NCBI RefSeq assembly: GCF_014645535.1
Contig: NZ_BMLX01000003.1
Span: 399,377-463,376, forward strand
DNA: 64,000 nucleotides
From: Silvimonas iriomotensis
GTDB taxonomy: Bacteria > Pseudomonadota > Gammaproteobacteria > Burkholderiales > Chitinibacteraceae
Reading direction: 5' to 3'
The position numbers were made by a program, and so were the translations under genes. The notes beneath the pieces were generated by a model, which saw nothing but the letters and a program-made list of their open reading frames with translations, was not told where the DNA came from and searched no databases. Each line of letters starts with the position of its first letter. Position 1 is the stretch's first letter. Shown here piece after piece: positions 17,205 through 25,181 of this stretch.

Positions 17205-17780
17205 ATGCAAATCCGTCAACTCGTCGCCGGCGTCGCGCTGGCGCTGGCTGCCACCAGCGCCTTCGCCAAGCAACAGCCAGCACCGCTGCAGCCGCTGCCT
17301 GCCACCAGCAGCAACGAGCATGTCCTGGACACCATTCAGGCACCTAACGACTTCTTCATCAGTTACAACGTGGGCAGCATGGCGTTTGATGATGTCATCA
17401 AGTTCACCGTCAACCCGACCTCCTACGCAGAAGAGGTGTACTTCAGCCAGTTCCAGGTTGGCCCGCTGCATGACATCGCCTGGGCCACGCTCTCGCTGTG
17501 GGATGACACGACGCACACTTTCTTCGGCACCGTGAACATCAATGAGCCCGTGTTTGATGCGGCAGAGATTTTCTTCTCTGGCCATCAGTACCGGCTGGAG
17601 GTGATCGGGGCGCTGACGACAGGCTCACGCGGTGGCACTTATGGCCTGAGCGGCATGCTCACGCCTGTGCCGGAGCCGGAAACCTGGGCGCTGCTTGGCC
17701 TGGGGATGGTGTCGCTGGTGGCGGCTCGCGCCCGTGCACGCAAGCGGGCCAGCGGCCGGCTTGAGGCCGGCGTGGCCTGA
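17205..17780 (+). CDS. PEP-CTERM sorting-signal protein (FxDxF-like)
   Basis: The 191-residue exported protein has a signal peptide (MQIRQLVAGVALALAATSAFA) and the C-terminal sorting signal VPEPETWALLGLG, hydrophobic span and basic ARARARKR tail recognised by exosortase (EpsH/XrtA) systems. The central part (MAFDDVIKFTV...ATLSLWDD) resembles small beta-rich PEP-CTERM proteins. These proteins are thought to be sorted to the cell surface or matrix in exopolysaccharide-making bacteria. ATG 17205 begins the signal peptide, with AGGGGT upstream. A second protein with the same PEPETWALLGLG block lies at 23941-24585. The exosortase gene is not in this window. Confidence 0.87.
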   Translation: MQIRQLVAGVALALAATSAFAKQQPAPLQPLPATSSNEHVLDTIQAPNDFFISYNVGSMAFDDVIKFTVNPTSYAEEVYFSQFQVGPLHDIAWATLSLWDDTTHTFFGTVNINEPVFDAAEIFFSGHQYRLEVIGALTTGSRGGTYGLSGMLTPVPEPETWALLGLGMVSLVAARARARKRASGRLEAGVA

Positions 17781-17802
17781 GTCAGCAGATTGCAGGTAGC
17801 AA

Positions 17803-17836
17803 AACAACAAGGCCCGCATCTGCGGGCCTTGTTGTT
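17803..17836. terminator. Perfect 16-bp bidirectional terminator hairpin
   Basis: AACAACAAGGCCCGCA (17803-17818) and its exact complement (17821-17836) are separated by two bases. It lies between the convergent PEP-CTERM and OmpA-type genes and can serve both. Confidence 0.85.
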
Positions 17837-17864
17837 GGCGGCCACCAGCGCCGCTTGCGGTACC

Positions 17865-18920
17865 TTACTGCGCTGCCGGCTGGGTTTCTTCGTGGATGCC
17901 GCTCACGTCCACTTCCACGCGGCGATCCGGCGCCAGACACTCGATCAGCTTCTTGCGGTTCTTGACCTTGGCGCAGGTATCACCGGTCACCGGATCAGCC
18001 TTGCCCTTGCTCTGTGCTTCGACCTTGTCGGCCGGCGCACCCTGGGCGACCAGATAATCCGCTACAGCCTGGGCCCGGCGCTGGCCGAGGTCCTGGTTGT
18101 ATTTGTCGCTACCCAGACGGTCGGTGTAACCCACAATGATGGCCTTGCCTTCCTTCGGATCCATGGCCTTGACCTGTTGATACAGCTGGTCAAGGGCATC
18201 CTTGCCTTCAGGCTTGAGCGTGGCCTTGTCGAACGGGAACAGCACGTCGGTCTTGAGCGTGAAATGCTTGGTCACGACTTGCGGTGGTGCCGGCATCGGC
18301 TCCGGTGCCGGTGCAGGCGCCGGTGCCGGGGCTTCTACCACCGGGGCTGGTGGCGGGGTCGGCGTGCCGAAGTAGTAATTCAGGTTCAGCGTAAAGCTGT
18401 TGCTCTGGAACTTGGTGCCGTTGCTGGACGGCGCCATGGCGGTCCATTCGCCGGCCAGACCCCAGTGCGGTGCCAGCTTGTATTCCAGACCTGCGCCACC
18501 GTGCAGGCCGTTGGCAGCAAAATCATTACTCTGGCCCGAACCGCTCAGCCGCCCGAACCCCAGCTTGAGGTACGGCAGCCAGTTGTTCATCTGATAGCCC
18601 AGTTTGACATCGGCACCGCCCAGGTTGGCACCATACTTGGACTGCTCGCCGTTGATGGGGCCATCATGGTCGCTCTTGGCGATGCCATCAAAAAAGCCGG
18701 ACAAGCCAAGCAACCAGGTGCTATCCCACTGGGCGTTGTAACCGAATTCGGCGCCGCCGGTGTAGGTGCTGCTGCTACCCGTGCTGAAGTCACCCTTGGT
18801 CTTGGACGTGTTGATCCCGCTATTGAGGCCAAAAAAGAAACCAGAAAAATCATCGGCGCACAAGGCCTGCGCGCTGATCAGACTCGCCAGTAAAGTCAGA
18901 CCAAAACGAACTTTCTTCAT
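17865..18920 (-). CDS. OmpA-type outer-membrane protein
   Basis: The 351-residue precursor has a signal peptide ([22 protein letters not shown]), an eight-stranded OmpA-like beta-barrel (about residues 22-195), a Pro/Ala linker (about 200-225, [17 protein letters not shown]) and a C-terminal OmpA peptidoglycan-binding domain ([40 protein letters not shown]). It ties the outer membrane to the cell wall. ATG 18920 follows GGAG; the frame extends upstream to 19211 but without a signal sequence or ribosome site. It shares a perfect-hairpin terminator with the convergent PEP-CTERM gene. Confidence 0.9.
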   Translation of the reverse strand: MKKVRFGLTLLASLISAQALCADDFSGFFFGLNSGINTSKTKGDFSTGSSSTYTGGAEFGYNAQWDSTWLLGLSGFFDGIAKSDHDGPINGEQSKYGANLGGADVKLGYQMNNWLPYLKLGFGRLSGSGQSNDFAANGLHGGAGLEYKLAPHWGLAGEWTAMAPSSNGTKFQSNSFTLNLNYYFGTPTPPPAPVVEAPAPAPAPAPEPMPAPPQVVTKHFTLKTDVLFPFDKATLKPEGKDALDQLYQQVKAMDPKEGKAIIVGYTDRLGSDKYNQDLGQRRAQAVADYLVAQGAPADKVEAQSKGKADPVTGDTCAKVKNRKKLIECLAPDRRVEVDVSGIHEETQPAAQ

Positions 18921-19422
18921 TGCGTACTCCTTGTCATTGTTTTTGTGGTGTACCGCATTGGCTACCCATTGGCAGCATTGCGGACCCAGCGACCCAGGAT
19001 TGCGTTTGTAACGACAATCTCTGCGACTATAGGATTGGCGTTCAGCCAGCGATAAATGACAGTTGGATATCAGCAGACGTACGGTAAGAGAAAGCTCGGC
19101 TGCGAGGTTTTTGCAACACTTTTTCAGCTTCATGCAAAGCAGATAGGACCAGTGGGCCAGAGCCATCCTGAGCGGCTCAGAATCAGCCACAGCAAGCCTT
19201 GCAGCGATCACGGCATCGGAGAATTGGCCGGTGATGACGTGGCCCGTTTTGCCCGGCTAATACCACTTTGTTGCAGGCAGACGACAAGGTTTCGGGCCCT
19301 TTTCAAGTCTGATCAGACCCCGTTCGTGGGCTGTATCTCACCGCTAATGCATCGTCTGTTGCCACCGGGTCAGCGCATCTCTTTATAAGATGCAGGCATT
19401 GATCCACGCCTTGAGGTGCTCC
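18921..19422. other. Intergenic region between the OmpA-type and dehydratase genes
   Basis: 502 bases between two divergent genes. I see no convincing ORF, terminator or known regulatory motif. It should hold promoters for both neighbours. Confidence 0.4.
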
Positions 19423-20391
19423 ATGACGCTCGCTCTGCCCACTTTTCACGATGTGCTTGCCGCCACAGACCGCATTGCCGGGCATGCGCACCGCACGCCG
19501 GTGCTGACTTCGCGCACGCTCAATGACGAACTGGGTGCCGAAGTGTTTTTCAAATGCGAAAACTTCCAGCGGATGGGCGCGTTCAAGTTCCGCGGCGCGT
19601 TCAATGCCTTGTCGCGGTTTGATGCCGACCAGCGCCGGCGCGGGGTGATCGCGTTTTCCTCCGGCAATCACGCACAGGCCATTGCGCTGGCGGCGCGCCT
19701 GATGGGTATGCCGGCCACCATCCTGATGCCGCAGGACGCGCCCGCGGCCAAGGTCGCGGCCACCCGGGGTTATGGCGGCAATGTGGTGTTTTTTGATCGA
19801 TACCATGATGACCGCGAGGCGCTGGGCCGCAGCCTGGCCGAGCGTGACGGGCTGACGCTGATTCCGCCGTTTGATCATCCGGACATCATTGCCGGGCAGG
19901 GCACAGCGGCGCTGGAGCTGTTTGAAGAGACAGGCCCGCTGGATGCGTTGTTCGTGCCTATGGGCGGCGGCGGTTTGTTGTCCGGTACGGCGCTGACCAC
20001 CCGGGTTGAGTCGCCAGCCTGCACCTTGTACGGGGTGGAGCCTGAAGCCGGCAACGACGGGCAGCAATCTTTCAGAAGCGGGCAGATCGTGCGCATTGCC
20101 ACGCCCAGAACCATTGCCGATGGCGCGCAGACGAGCTATCTGGGCGCGCTTACTTTTTCGATCATTCGCGACAAGGTCAATGACATTCTCACCGTCACGG
20201 ACGCCCAACTGATCGAGTGCATGCAGTTTGCCGCCAGCCGCATGAAGCTGGTGATCGAACCCACGGGCTGCCTGGGTTTTGCCGCAGCGCGTGCCATGGG
20301 GCGGCAGCTGCAAGGGCAGCGCGTCGGCGTGATCATCAGCGGCGGGAATGTTGATCTGGCTGATCTGGCGCGGTATTTCGCGCCGGCCTGA
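19423..20391 (+). CDS. PLP-dependent threo-3-hydroxyaspartate ammonia-lyase / serine-threonine dehydratase family enzyme
   Basis: The 322-residue fold-type II PLP enzyme carries the PLP lysine in GAFKFRGA, the substrate-binding SSGNHAQAIA loop and the phosphate-binding loop GGGGLLSG, with EPTGCLG and SGGNVDL near the end. The short length without an ACT domain fits the catabolic threonine dehydratase, serine racemase and threo-3-hydroxyaspartate dehydratase group. Sequence alone does not separate these. ATG 19423 follows GAGGTG at a good distance. It appears to be a single-gene unit. Confidence 0.85.
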   Translation: MTLALPTFHDVLAATDRIAGHAHRTPVLTSRTLNDELGAEVFFKCENFQRMGAFKFRGAFNALSRFDADQRRRGVIAFSSGNHAQAIALAARLMGMPATILMPQDAPAAKVAATRGYGGNVVFFDRYHDDREALGRSLAERDGLTLIPPFDHPDIIAGQGTAALELFEETGPLDALFVPMGGGGLLSGTALTTRVESPACTLYGVEPEAGNDGQQSFRSGQIVRIATPRTIADGAQTSYLGALTFSIIRDKVNDILTVTDAQLIECMQFAASRMKLVIEPTGCLGFAAARAMGRQLQGQRVGVIISGGNVDLADLARYFAPA

Positions 20392-20433
20392 GGTGTATGA
20401 CCGGCACGTGAATTATCTGTTTCAGAAAGCTGT

Positions 20434-20451
20434 GCGTCATATTTGAGTCAT
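20434..20451 (+). promoter_or_regulatory. Possible Pho box
   Basis: GCGTCAT (20434-20440) and GAGTCAT (20445-20451) are spaced 11 bp apart, the spacing of PhoB half-sites. They share the GTCAT core of CTGTCATA. About 13 of 18 consensus positions match. It lies about 100 bases upstream of the phosphatase start. Confidence 0.45.
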
Positions 20452-20554
20452 GTTTTCGGGGCTACCATGCGCCGCAGAACCGTCGCCAGAGCGGTTTTCA
20501 GGCCCGGCGCAGGCCCGCCCGCCGGCATCTCTTGATTAGCCCGGAACCGATGAC

Positions 20555-22264
20555 ATGTCTGACAAACCTTTGGTGGACGACGCGTCCACGCCCGCCGCGA
20601 CAACCGTGACGCGCCGCGGCTTTCTGAAACTGGCTGGTGTCTCTGGCGTGGCGACCGCCACCGGTGGTCTTGTGCTGGCCGGCAAGGCCGCTGCGGCCGC
20701 GCCGGATGGCACGCCGGAGCAAATCCACCTGACCTGGGGCAATGATCCCTGTTGCGAGGTGGTGATTTCCTGGGCGTCGCTGGCCGCCGCCGTCAACCCG
20801 CGCGTGCATGTGGCGGGCGGCAATCATGGCCGCGCCAGCGTGCATGCCGTGCAACGCACCTACACCGATGGGTTGAATGGCGAGGTGGTGTTCACCTATC
20901 ACGCCCGTCTGCATGATCTGCGCCCCGGCACCACTTACCAGTACGAAGTCACCGCCGACAACGACAGCAACGCCGCGCACCCGTTTGCCGCCAGTTTCAG
21001 CACCGCGCCGCGCGGGCGCGCACCGTTCCGGTTTACCAGTTACGGTGATCTGGCCACGCCTAACACCAACTGGGTGCTGTCCTCGCCGCAGAGCAAGTTT
21101 GCCGTGCAGGCGGTGGAGCGCTTTGCGCCGCTGTTCCATTTGCTTAACGGTGATCTGTGCTACGCCAATCTGAACCCGACCCATCAGCCAGACGTCTGGC
21201 GCGACTTTGGCAACAACAACCAGACCTCCGCCGCGCTGCGGCCCTGGATGCCGTGCCCGGGTAATCACGAGGTAGAGTTCCACAATGGCCAGCAGGGTTT
21301 TGAATCTTACCTGACCCGCTACGCGCTGCCGGATAACGGCACCCGTTTCCCGGGGCGCTGGTACAGCTTCAAGGTCAGTTCGGTGCTGTTTGTCTCGCTG
21401 GATGCCGATGACGTCGTGCTGCAAGATGGCGCGGCGTTTGTCGCCGGCCCAGCCGCACTGGTGCCGGCTGCCAGCACTGGCAACCCGCCCATCGAACCGG
21501 GGACTTCTTTTTATATCAACGGTTACAGCAACGGCGAGCAGACCCGCTGGCTGGAACACACCCTGCGCGCTGCCGAGCATGATCCGGATATCGACTGGAT
21601 TGTGGTGCAGATGCACCAGGACGCGCTCAGTTCATCCAAAGGCGGCAACGGCTCTGACAAGGGCCTGCGTGCTGAATGGCTGCCGTTGTTTGATCGGTAC
21701 GGCGTTGATCTGGTGCTGTGCGGGCACGATCACGATTACGAACGCAGCTACCCGGTACGCGGCTGCAATCACAACGTCGGCACAGATGCCAGCACGGGGC
21801 AGGTGGTCGATACCCTGCAACCCCGGCCAGTCATGCTGGCGCAGACCGGCAGCAGCACCTTTGATACCAGCCACGGCACCATCCACCTGATCCTGGGTGG
21901 CGGCGGGACCAGTTCTCCGGCCGACAGTTACGGGCTGGATACCGGCACGGGCAACCCGCAAGCCAAGGTGATCACCAAGCCGAACCGCCCGGTGCCAGGC
22001 ACGACCGCAGGCACGTTTGTGCGCCACCCGGCCGATGCGCTGGAAGACGCCATCTGGTCCGCCCTGCGCGATACCGGTACCGGTTACGGCATTGCCGTGT
22101 TTGATCACGATCCGGGCCAGCCCGGCGGCAAAACCACCATCACCATGAACTATTATCACGCCGCCGGGGCAGACCAGACTGCCAATGCCGAGTACACGCT
22201 GTTCGAGACCATTGTGCTGTCCAAAGACCGCCAGCCCGACGGGCACGGGCATCATCACGACTGA
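20555..22264 (+). CDS. Tat-exported purple-acid-phosphatase-like metallophosphoesterase
   Basis: The 569-residue precursor has a Tat signal (TRRGFLKLAG, about residues 22-31, then a long Ala/Gly-rich hydrophobic stretch). A fibronectin-like purple acid phosphatase N-domain follows (about 50-150, with LRPGTTYQYEVTAD), then a calcineurin-type phosphoesterase domain. Metal-ligand motifs are visible: YGDLATPN, NGDLCYAN, PGNHEVE, VQMHQD and CGHDHDYER. It probably releases phosphate from organic phosphates in the periplasm. A possible Pho box upstream suggests phosphate-starvation control. Confidence 0.87.
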   Translation: MSDKPLVDDASTPAATTVTRRGFLKLAGVSGVATATGGLVLAGKAAAAAPDGTPEQIHLTWGNDPCCEVVISWASLAAAVNPRVHVAGGNHGRASVHAVQRTYTDGLNGEVVFTYHARLHDLRPGTTYQYEVTADNDSNAAHPFAASFSTAPRGRAPFRFTSYGDLATPNTNWVLSSPQSKFAVQAVERFAPLFHLLNGDLCYANLNPTHQPDVWRDFGNNNQTSAALRPWMPCPGNHEVEFHNGQQGFESYLTRYALPDNGTRFPGRWYSFKVSSVLFVSLDADDVVLQDGAAFVAGPAALVPAASTGNPPIEPGTSFYINGYSNGEQTRWLEHTLRAAEHDPDIDWIVVQMHQDALSSSKGGNGSDKGLRAEWLPLFDRYGVDLVLCGHDHDYERSYPVRGCNHNVGTDASTGQVVDTLQPRPVMLAQTGSSTFDTSHGTIHLILGGGGTSSPADSYGLDTGTGNPQAKVITKPNRPVPGTTAGTFVRHPADALEDAIWSALRDTGTGYGIAVFDHDPGQPGGKTTITMNYYHAAGADQTANAEYTLFETIVLSKDRQPDGHGHHHD

Positions 22265-22290
22265 CGAGACCGGCGCCCAGGCCTTGAGCC

Positions 22291-22319
22291 AACGGCCAGC
22301 CAGTGTGCTGGCCGTTTTT
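22291..22319 (+). terminator. Intrinsic terminator after the phosphatase gene
   Basis: ACGGCCAGC-CAGTGT-GCTGGCCGT followed by TTTTT. It lies just before the convergent hypothetical gene. Confidence 0.88.
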
Positions 22320-22334
22320 CATGCGGCGCAACGC

Positions 22335-22667
22335 TCAGTGCAAGGCGCCCAGCATCTTCAGGCCAGCGCCGGTGCCCAGCAACTGCGGCGCATCCTCAAC
22401 CAGCGCCACGCGGGCAATGCCGGACAACTGCCAGGCATTGGCCAGCACCGGCAATTGTTCGGGCTGGCAATAAAAGCTGATCTCGCTGTGCTTGCCCGGG
22501 TTGAGTGCGTAGTGCGCGCTGTACAGCACGGTGCCCTGGACTGCGGCGGGAACCTTGTCGGCCCAGCCCAGCCCCAGGTGGCGCATATGGCCCCGGATGG
22601 CAAAGGCGCTGCACAAGATGAACAGCGGTTTATGGCTGGCAGGGTCGGGAATCTGATAGATGTTCAT
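22335..22667 (-). CDS. Hypothetical protein, 110 aa
   Basis: I do not recognise a family. ATG 22667 follows GGAG. The product (begins MNIYQIPDPASHKP, ends KMLGALH) has a hydrophobic N-terminal strand (PLFILCSAFAIRGHM) and a soluble-looking C-terminal half with EQLPVLANAWQLSGIARVALVED, an alternating pattern suggesting a small alpha/beta fold. There is no export signal. The next gene on the same strand lies 193 bases upstream. Confidence 0.6.
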   Translation of the reverse strand: MNIYQIPDPASHKPLFILCSAFAIRGHMRHLGLGWADKVPAAVQGTVLYSAHYALNPGKHSEISFYCQPEQLPVLANAWQLSGIARVALVEDAPQLLGTGAGLKMLGALH

Positions 22668-22860
22668 GGCGGATACTCCATGTAACCGGTCGGTAGCAAC
22701 GCGTTCTGCGTCGTTGTGACCAGTATCCGCACAAGGCCGGCCGCAATCTGCCTGACGGGCGCTGTTTGCGCTGTCAGTGAGTCTGGCTGCGGGTGTGAGT
22801 GATGTGCTGAGTGCCAGGTCTGCCAGCTGGCAGGGTATGCAGGATATATCCCACAGACCG

Positions 22861-23475
22861 CTACAGTTTGCGCAGCAGGTCCAGGTCATCGACGTCCCGG
22901 CGCAGATGATCTTGCAGCAGGCGGGTGATGTCCTCTGCATGGTTGCCCCGGTCCAGCTCTAACTGGCCTTCGCGGATCAGGATGATTTTCATGGCGGCTT
23001 GATCCACAACGCTGGCAAAGCTCAGATGTTCATCGCCAATTTGCAACGGCACGGCGCGCTGGCGGATTTCATCGTAGTTCTGGCCGTCGCGCACGGTGAA
23101 CAGCCGGTAAAGATAAGGCCGTTGCTGCGGCACATTGAGCACGCCGCCTGGGCTTGCCATCTGCTTGAGGAATGCCTCGGTTTTTTCCGGCGGCACCGCA
23201 AACGCTTCCACCAGTTTTTTCAGGTTCTCTGTTCGCTGATCAATCAACAGATTCAGGTCTTGCGCCTCCCGCTGCGCCCCCAGTAGCTGCATGGCCTTGC
23301 TGCCCACCAGCAAAAAGGAGACGTGGTACCGCAACAGCTGGGTGAGCAGATCGCGTTCTATGCGAGAGAGCGTGAACATGGGCCGGTTACCTGGGGACCA
23401 CAAGGGTTTGAAATCCATCTTAGGACAGTCGCCTTGCCACGTCAGCTTTGGCAGTGGCCGGGCGGTGTCAGTCAT
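22861..23475 (-). CDS. Nucleotidyltransferase-like hypothetical protein
   Basis: The 204-residue product contains a block resembling the minimal nucleotidyltransferase core used by AbiEii-like proteins: FLLVGSKAMQLLGAQ followed by AQDLNLLID (about residues 54-78). The usual G-G/S start and D-x-D acidic pair appear degraded to D-L-N, so catalysis is doubtful. The C-terminal part (VVDQAAMKIILIREG, then a helix-rich DDLDLLRKL tail) fits the same fold family. The start is not certain: ATG 23475 lacks a strong ribosome site, and ATG 23418 or 23379 are alternatives. It is not paired with an antitoxin gene. Confidence 0.55.
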   Translation of the reverse strand: MTDTARPLPKLTWQGDCPKMDFKPLWSPGNRPMFTLSRIERDLLTQLLRYHVSFLLVGSKAMQLLGAQREAQDLNLLIDQRTENLKKLVEAFAVPPEKTEAFLKQMASPGGVLNVPQQRPYLYRLFTVRDGQNYDEIRQRAVPLQIGDEHLSFASVVDQAAMKIILIREGQLELDRGNHAEDITRLLQDHLRRDVDDLDLLRKL

Positions 23476-23940
23476 GGTTGTGTGGAAAGTTGATAACTTT
23501 CTTTAACATTACATGGCAAACCCGCGCCGATGCTGGCTGTAAGTTGGCTCTGACGGGGTCTGGCGCCGGATAAACGGTCTGAAACCTGAAACACTTACGC
23601 TTGTAGCCATTGCCTGAAAAGCCGGTTTTTTGCAGCGAATTGCATCAGTGTTCTCTGATAAATCAATGAAATACAAGCATTTAATGATATGTGTCAGGCC
23701 TTTGTCCTGGCTGCTTCCAGGCCGGCCTGGCCCGCGCTTTTCTGCTGCGCTACCGTCATCAGGTGTGTGCTGTATGGGTGCTGTCTGTAGGTGCGTACTT
23801 ACGTTTGCTCTTTGCCGTTCGTCGTTTTTGTGATTCTTTTTCTTACCATAAAAGACAGTAAGTATTGTTTTTGTCTACAGCAAGCGTTAGCGTATGTACG
23901 TCAGATTCAATAACAGTAGTCAGTCAGTCCGGGGGGTAGC
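23476..23940 (+). other. AT-rich leader region of the second PEP-CTERM gene
   Basis: 465 bases with no convincing ORF. The part from 23795 to 23920 is AT-rich and has CTTAC/GTAAG motifs at 23798, 23842 and 23858 (CTTAC-N11-GTAAG), like the leader of the other PEP-CTERM gene. It probably contains the promoter. Confidence 0.45.
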
Positions 23941-24585
23941 ATGAACATCAAGATGAAGGCGGCAGGTCTTGCCGTCATGTTGGCGGTGAGCGCGGGTGCG
24001 CAAGCCCGGCATTACGATTTCGGGCATCTCATTGCAGGTGACGGCCCGTCATTTGCTGATTTCGCCAGTCTGAAAATCACCCAGAGCAATACGTCGACCT
24101 GGTTGTTCTCGCTCACGCTTGATTCAGACTTCACATCGCTCTTTGGCACCGGCGCCTTTATCGGGTCCATGGCGGTGGATCTGGGCGGGCCGTTCACGCA
24201 TGAAATCGTCAGCGGCGTCAGTGGCACCGGTCCCTGGTCCCCATCGGTAACGCGTGCCAATGGTGGCGGCCCGACTGGCATTTATGATTTCCGCTTCAAC
24301 TTTGGCGGTGGCTCCAACAAGTTCAAGGTGGGCGATACGGTCAGTTGGGCAGTGACTTTTGAAGGCACGAACAACAAGCTGATCGTGCCGGATGTCTATG
24401 CCAACTCGTTTGCCTTGCACGTCCAGAACACCAAGTTCTGTGATGACAGTGCCTGGTATGCCAGCTTCCCGGTGACCCCCGTCCCCGAGCCGGAAACCTG
24501 GGCGCTGCTGGGGCTGGGCCTGACTGCCGTCACGGCCACCCGCTGGCGTGCCATGCGCAAGGATCGCAAGGCCGTCGCCGCCTGA
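23941..24585 (+). CDS. PEP-CTERM sorting-signal protein
   Basis: The 214-residue exported protein has a signal peptide (MNIKMKAAGLAVMLAVSAGAQA), a beta-rich middle (FADFASLKITQ, TSTWLFSLTLDSDFTSLFG) and a C-terminal VPEPETWALLGLG motif with a hydrophobic span and basic tail (RWRAMRKDRK). This is the tripartite exosortase signal. A G-rich ribosome site (CGGGGGG) precedes ATG 23941. The PEPETWALLGLG block is identical to that of 17205-17780, although the rest of the proteins differ. Confidence 0.87.
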   Translation: MNIKMKAAGLAVMLAVSAGAQARHYDFGHLIAGDGPSFADFASLKITQSNTSTWLFSLTLDSDFTSLFGTGAFIGSMAVDLGGPFTHEIVSGVSGTGPWSPSVTRANGGGPTGIYDFRFNFGGGSNKFKVGDTVSWAVTFEGTNNKLIVPDVYANSFALHVQNTKFCDDSAWYASFPVTPVPEPETWALLGLGLTAVTATRWRAMRKDRKAVAA

Positions 24586-24606
24586 TCTGGCAAGTCCGGC
24601 TATGAT

Positions 24607-24638
24607 GGGGTGTTCTTGAACCCGACACGGGACACCCC
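24607..24638 (+). promoter_or_regulatory. Hairpin just upstream of the molbindin start codon
   Basis: GGGGTGT (24607-24613) and ACACCCC (24632-24638) are perfectly complementary. The right arm ends three bases before the ATG at 24642, where a ribosome site would be expected but is not visible. Either a translational control hairpin or chance. Confidence 0.3.
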
Positions 24639-24641
24639 CTC

Positions 24642-25070
24642 ATGCATACCAGCGCACGCAACCAGTTTGCCGGCACCGTCACCGCCATCGCTCAAGGTGC
24701 GGTGAACGATGAAATTGAAATGACCTTGCCTGGCGGCGAAGTCATCGTCGCCGTCATCACCCGTCACAGCACCCAGTCTCTTGGCCTGAAAACCGGCAGC
24801 CCGGCCTTTGCCCTGATCAAGGCCTCGTGGGTTATCCTGGCGCGGCCGCAAGCGGGTATCCGTCTGTCTACGCGCAATCGCCTTGAAGGCACGGTCAAGG
24901 CCGTCAAGCCCGGCGCGGTCAATGCCGAGGTCGAGATCGCCCTGCCGGGTGGCAATACGCTGGCGGCCATTGTCACCATGGAAAGCGTCGCCGCGCTGGG
25001 TCTGGCGGCGGGTGAAGCGGTTGTGGCTTTCTTCAAGGCATCGCAAGTGATCGTCGGCGTCTCTGGCTGA
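24642..25070 (+). CDS. Molybdate-binding Mop/TOBE tandem protein (molbindin)
   Basis: The 142-residue protein consists of two Mop/TOBE domains of about 68 residues each: SARNQFAGTVTAIAQGAVND and STRNRLEGTVKAVKPGAVNA begin the two copies, and each ends with a (L/F)(I/F)KAS-x-V block. Molbindins bind molybdate or tungstate and store or buffer it in the cytoplasm. The ABC importer genes (modABC) are not in the window. No ribosome site is visible before ATG 24642. Confidence 0.87.
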   Translation: MHTSARNQFAGTVTAIAQGAVNDEIEMTLPGGEVIVAVITRHSTQSLGLKTGSPAFALIKASWVILARPQAGIRLSTRNRLEGTVKAVKPGAVNAEVEIALPGGNTLAAIVTMESVAALGLAAGEAVVAFFKASQVIVGVSG

Positions 25071-25181
25071 TCGGCTGACCTGCCAGTTCTGGCAGGACCC
25101 CCGTACCTGATACCAGTCGCCCGCCCCCCGTGGTTCAGGTCTACAAACAAGGTATCCGGACCTATTTCGTGGCGGGGTGGC

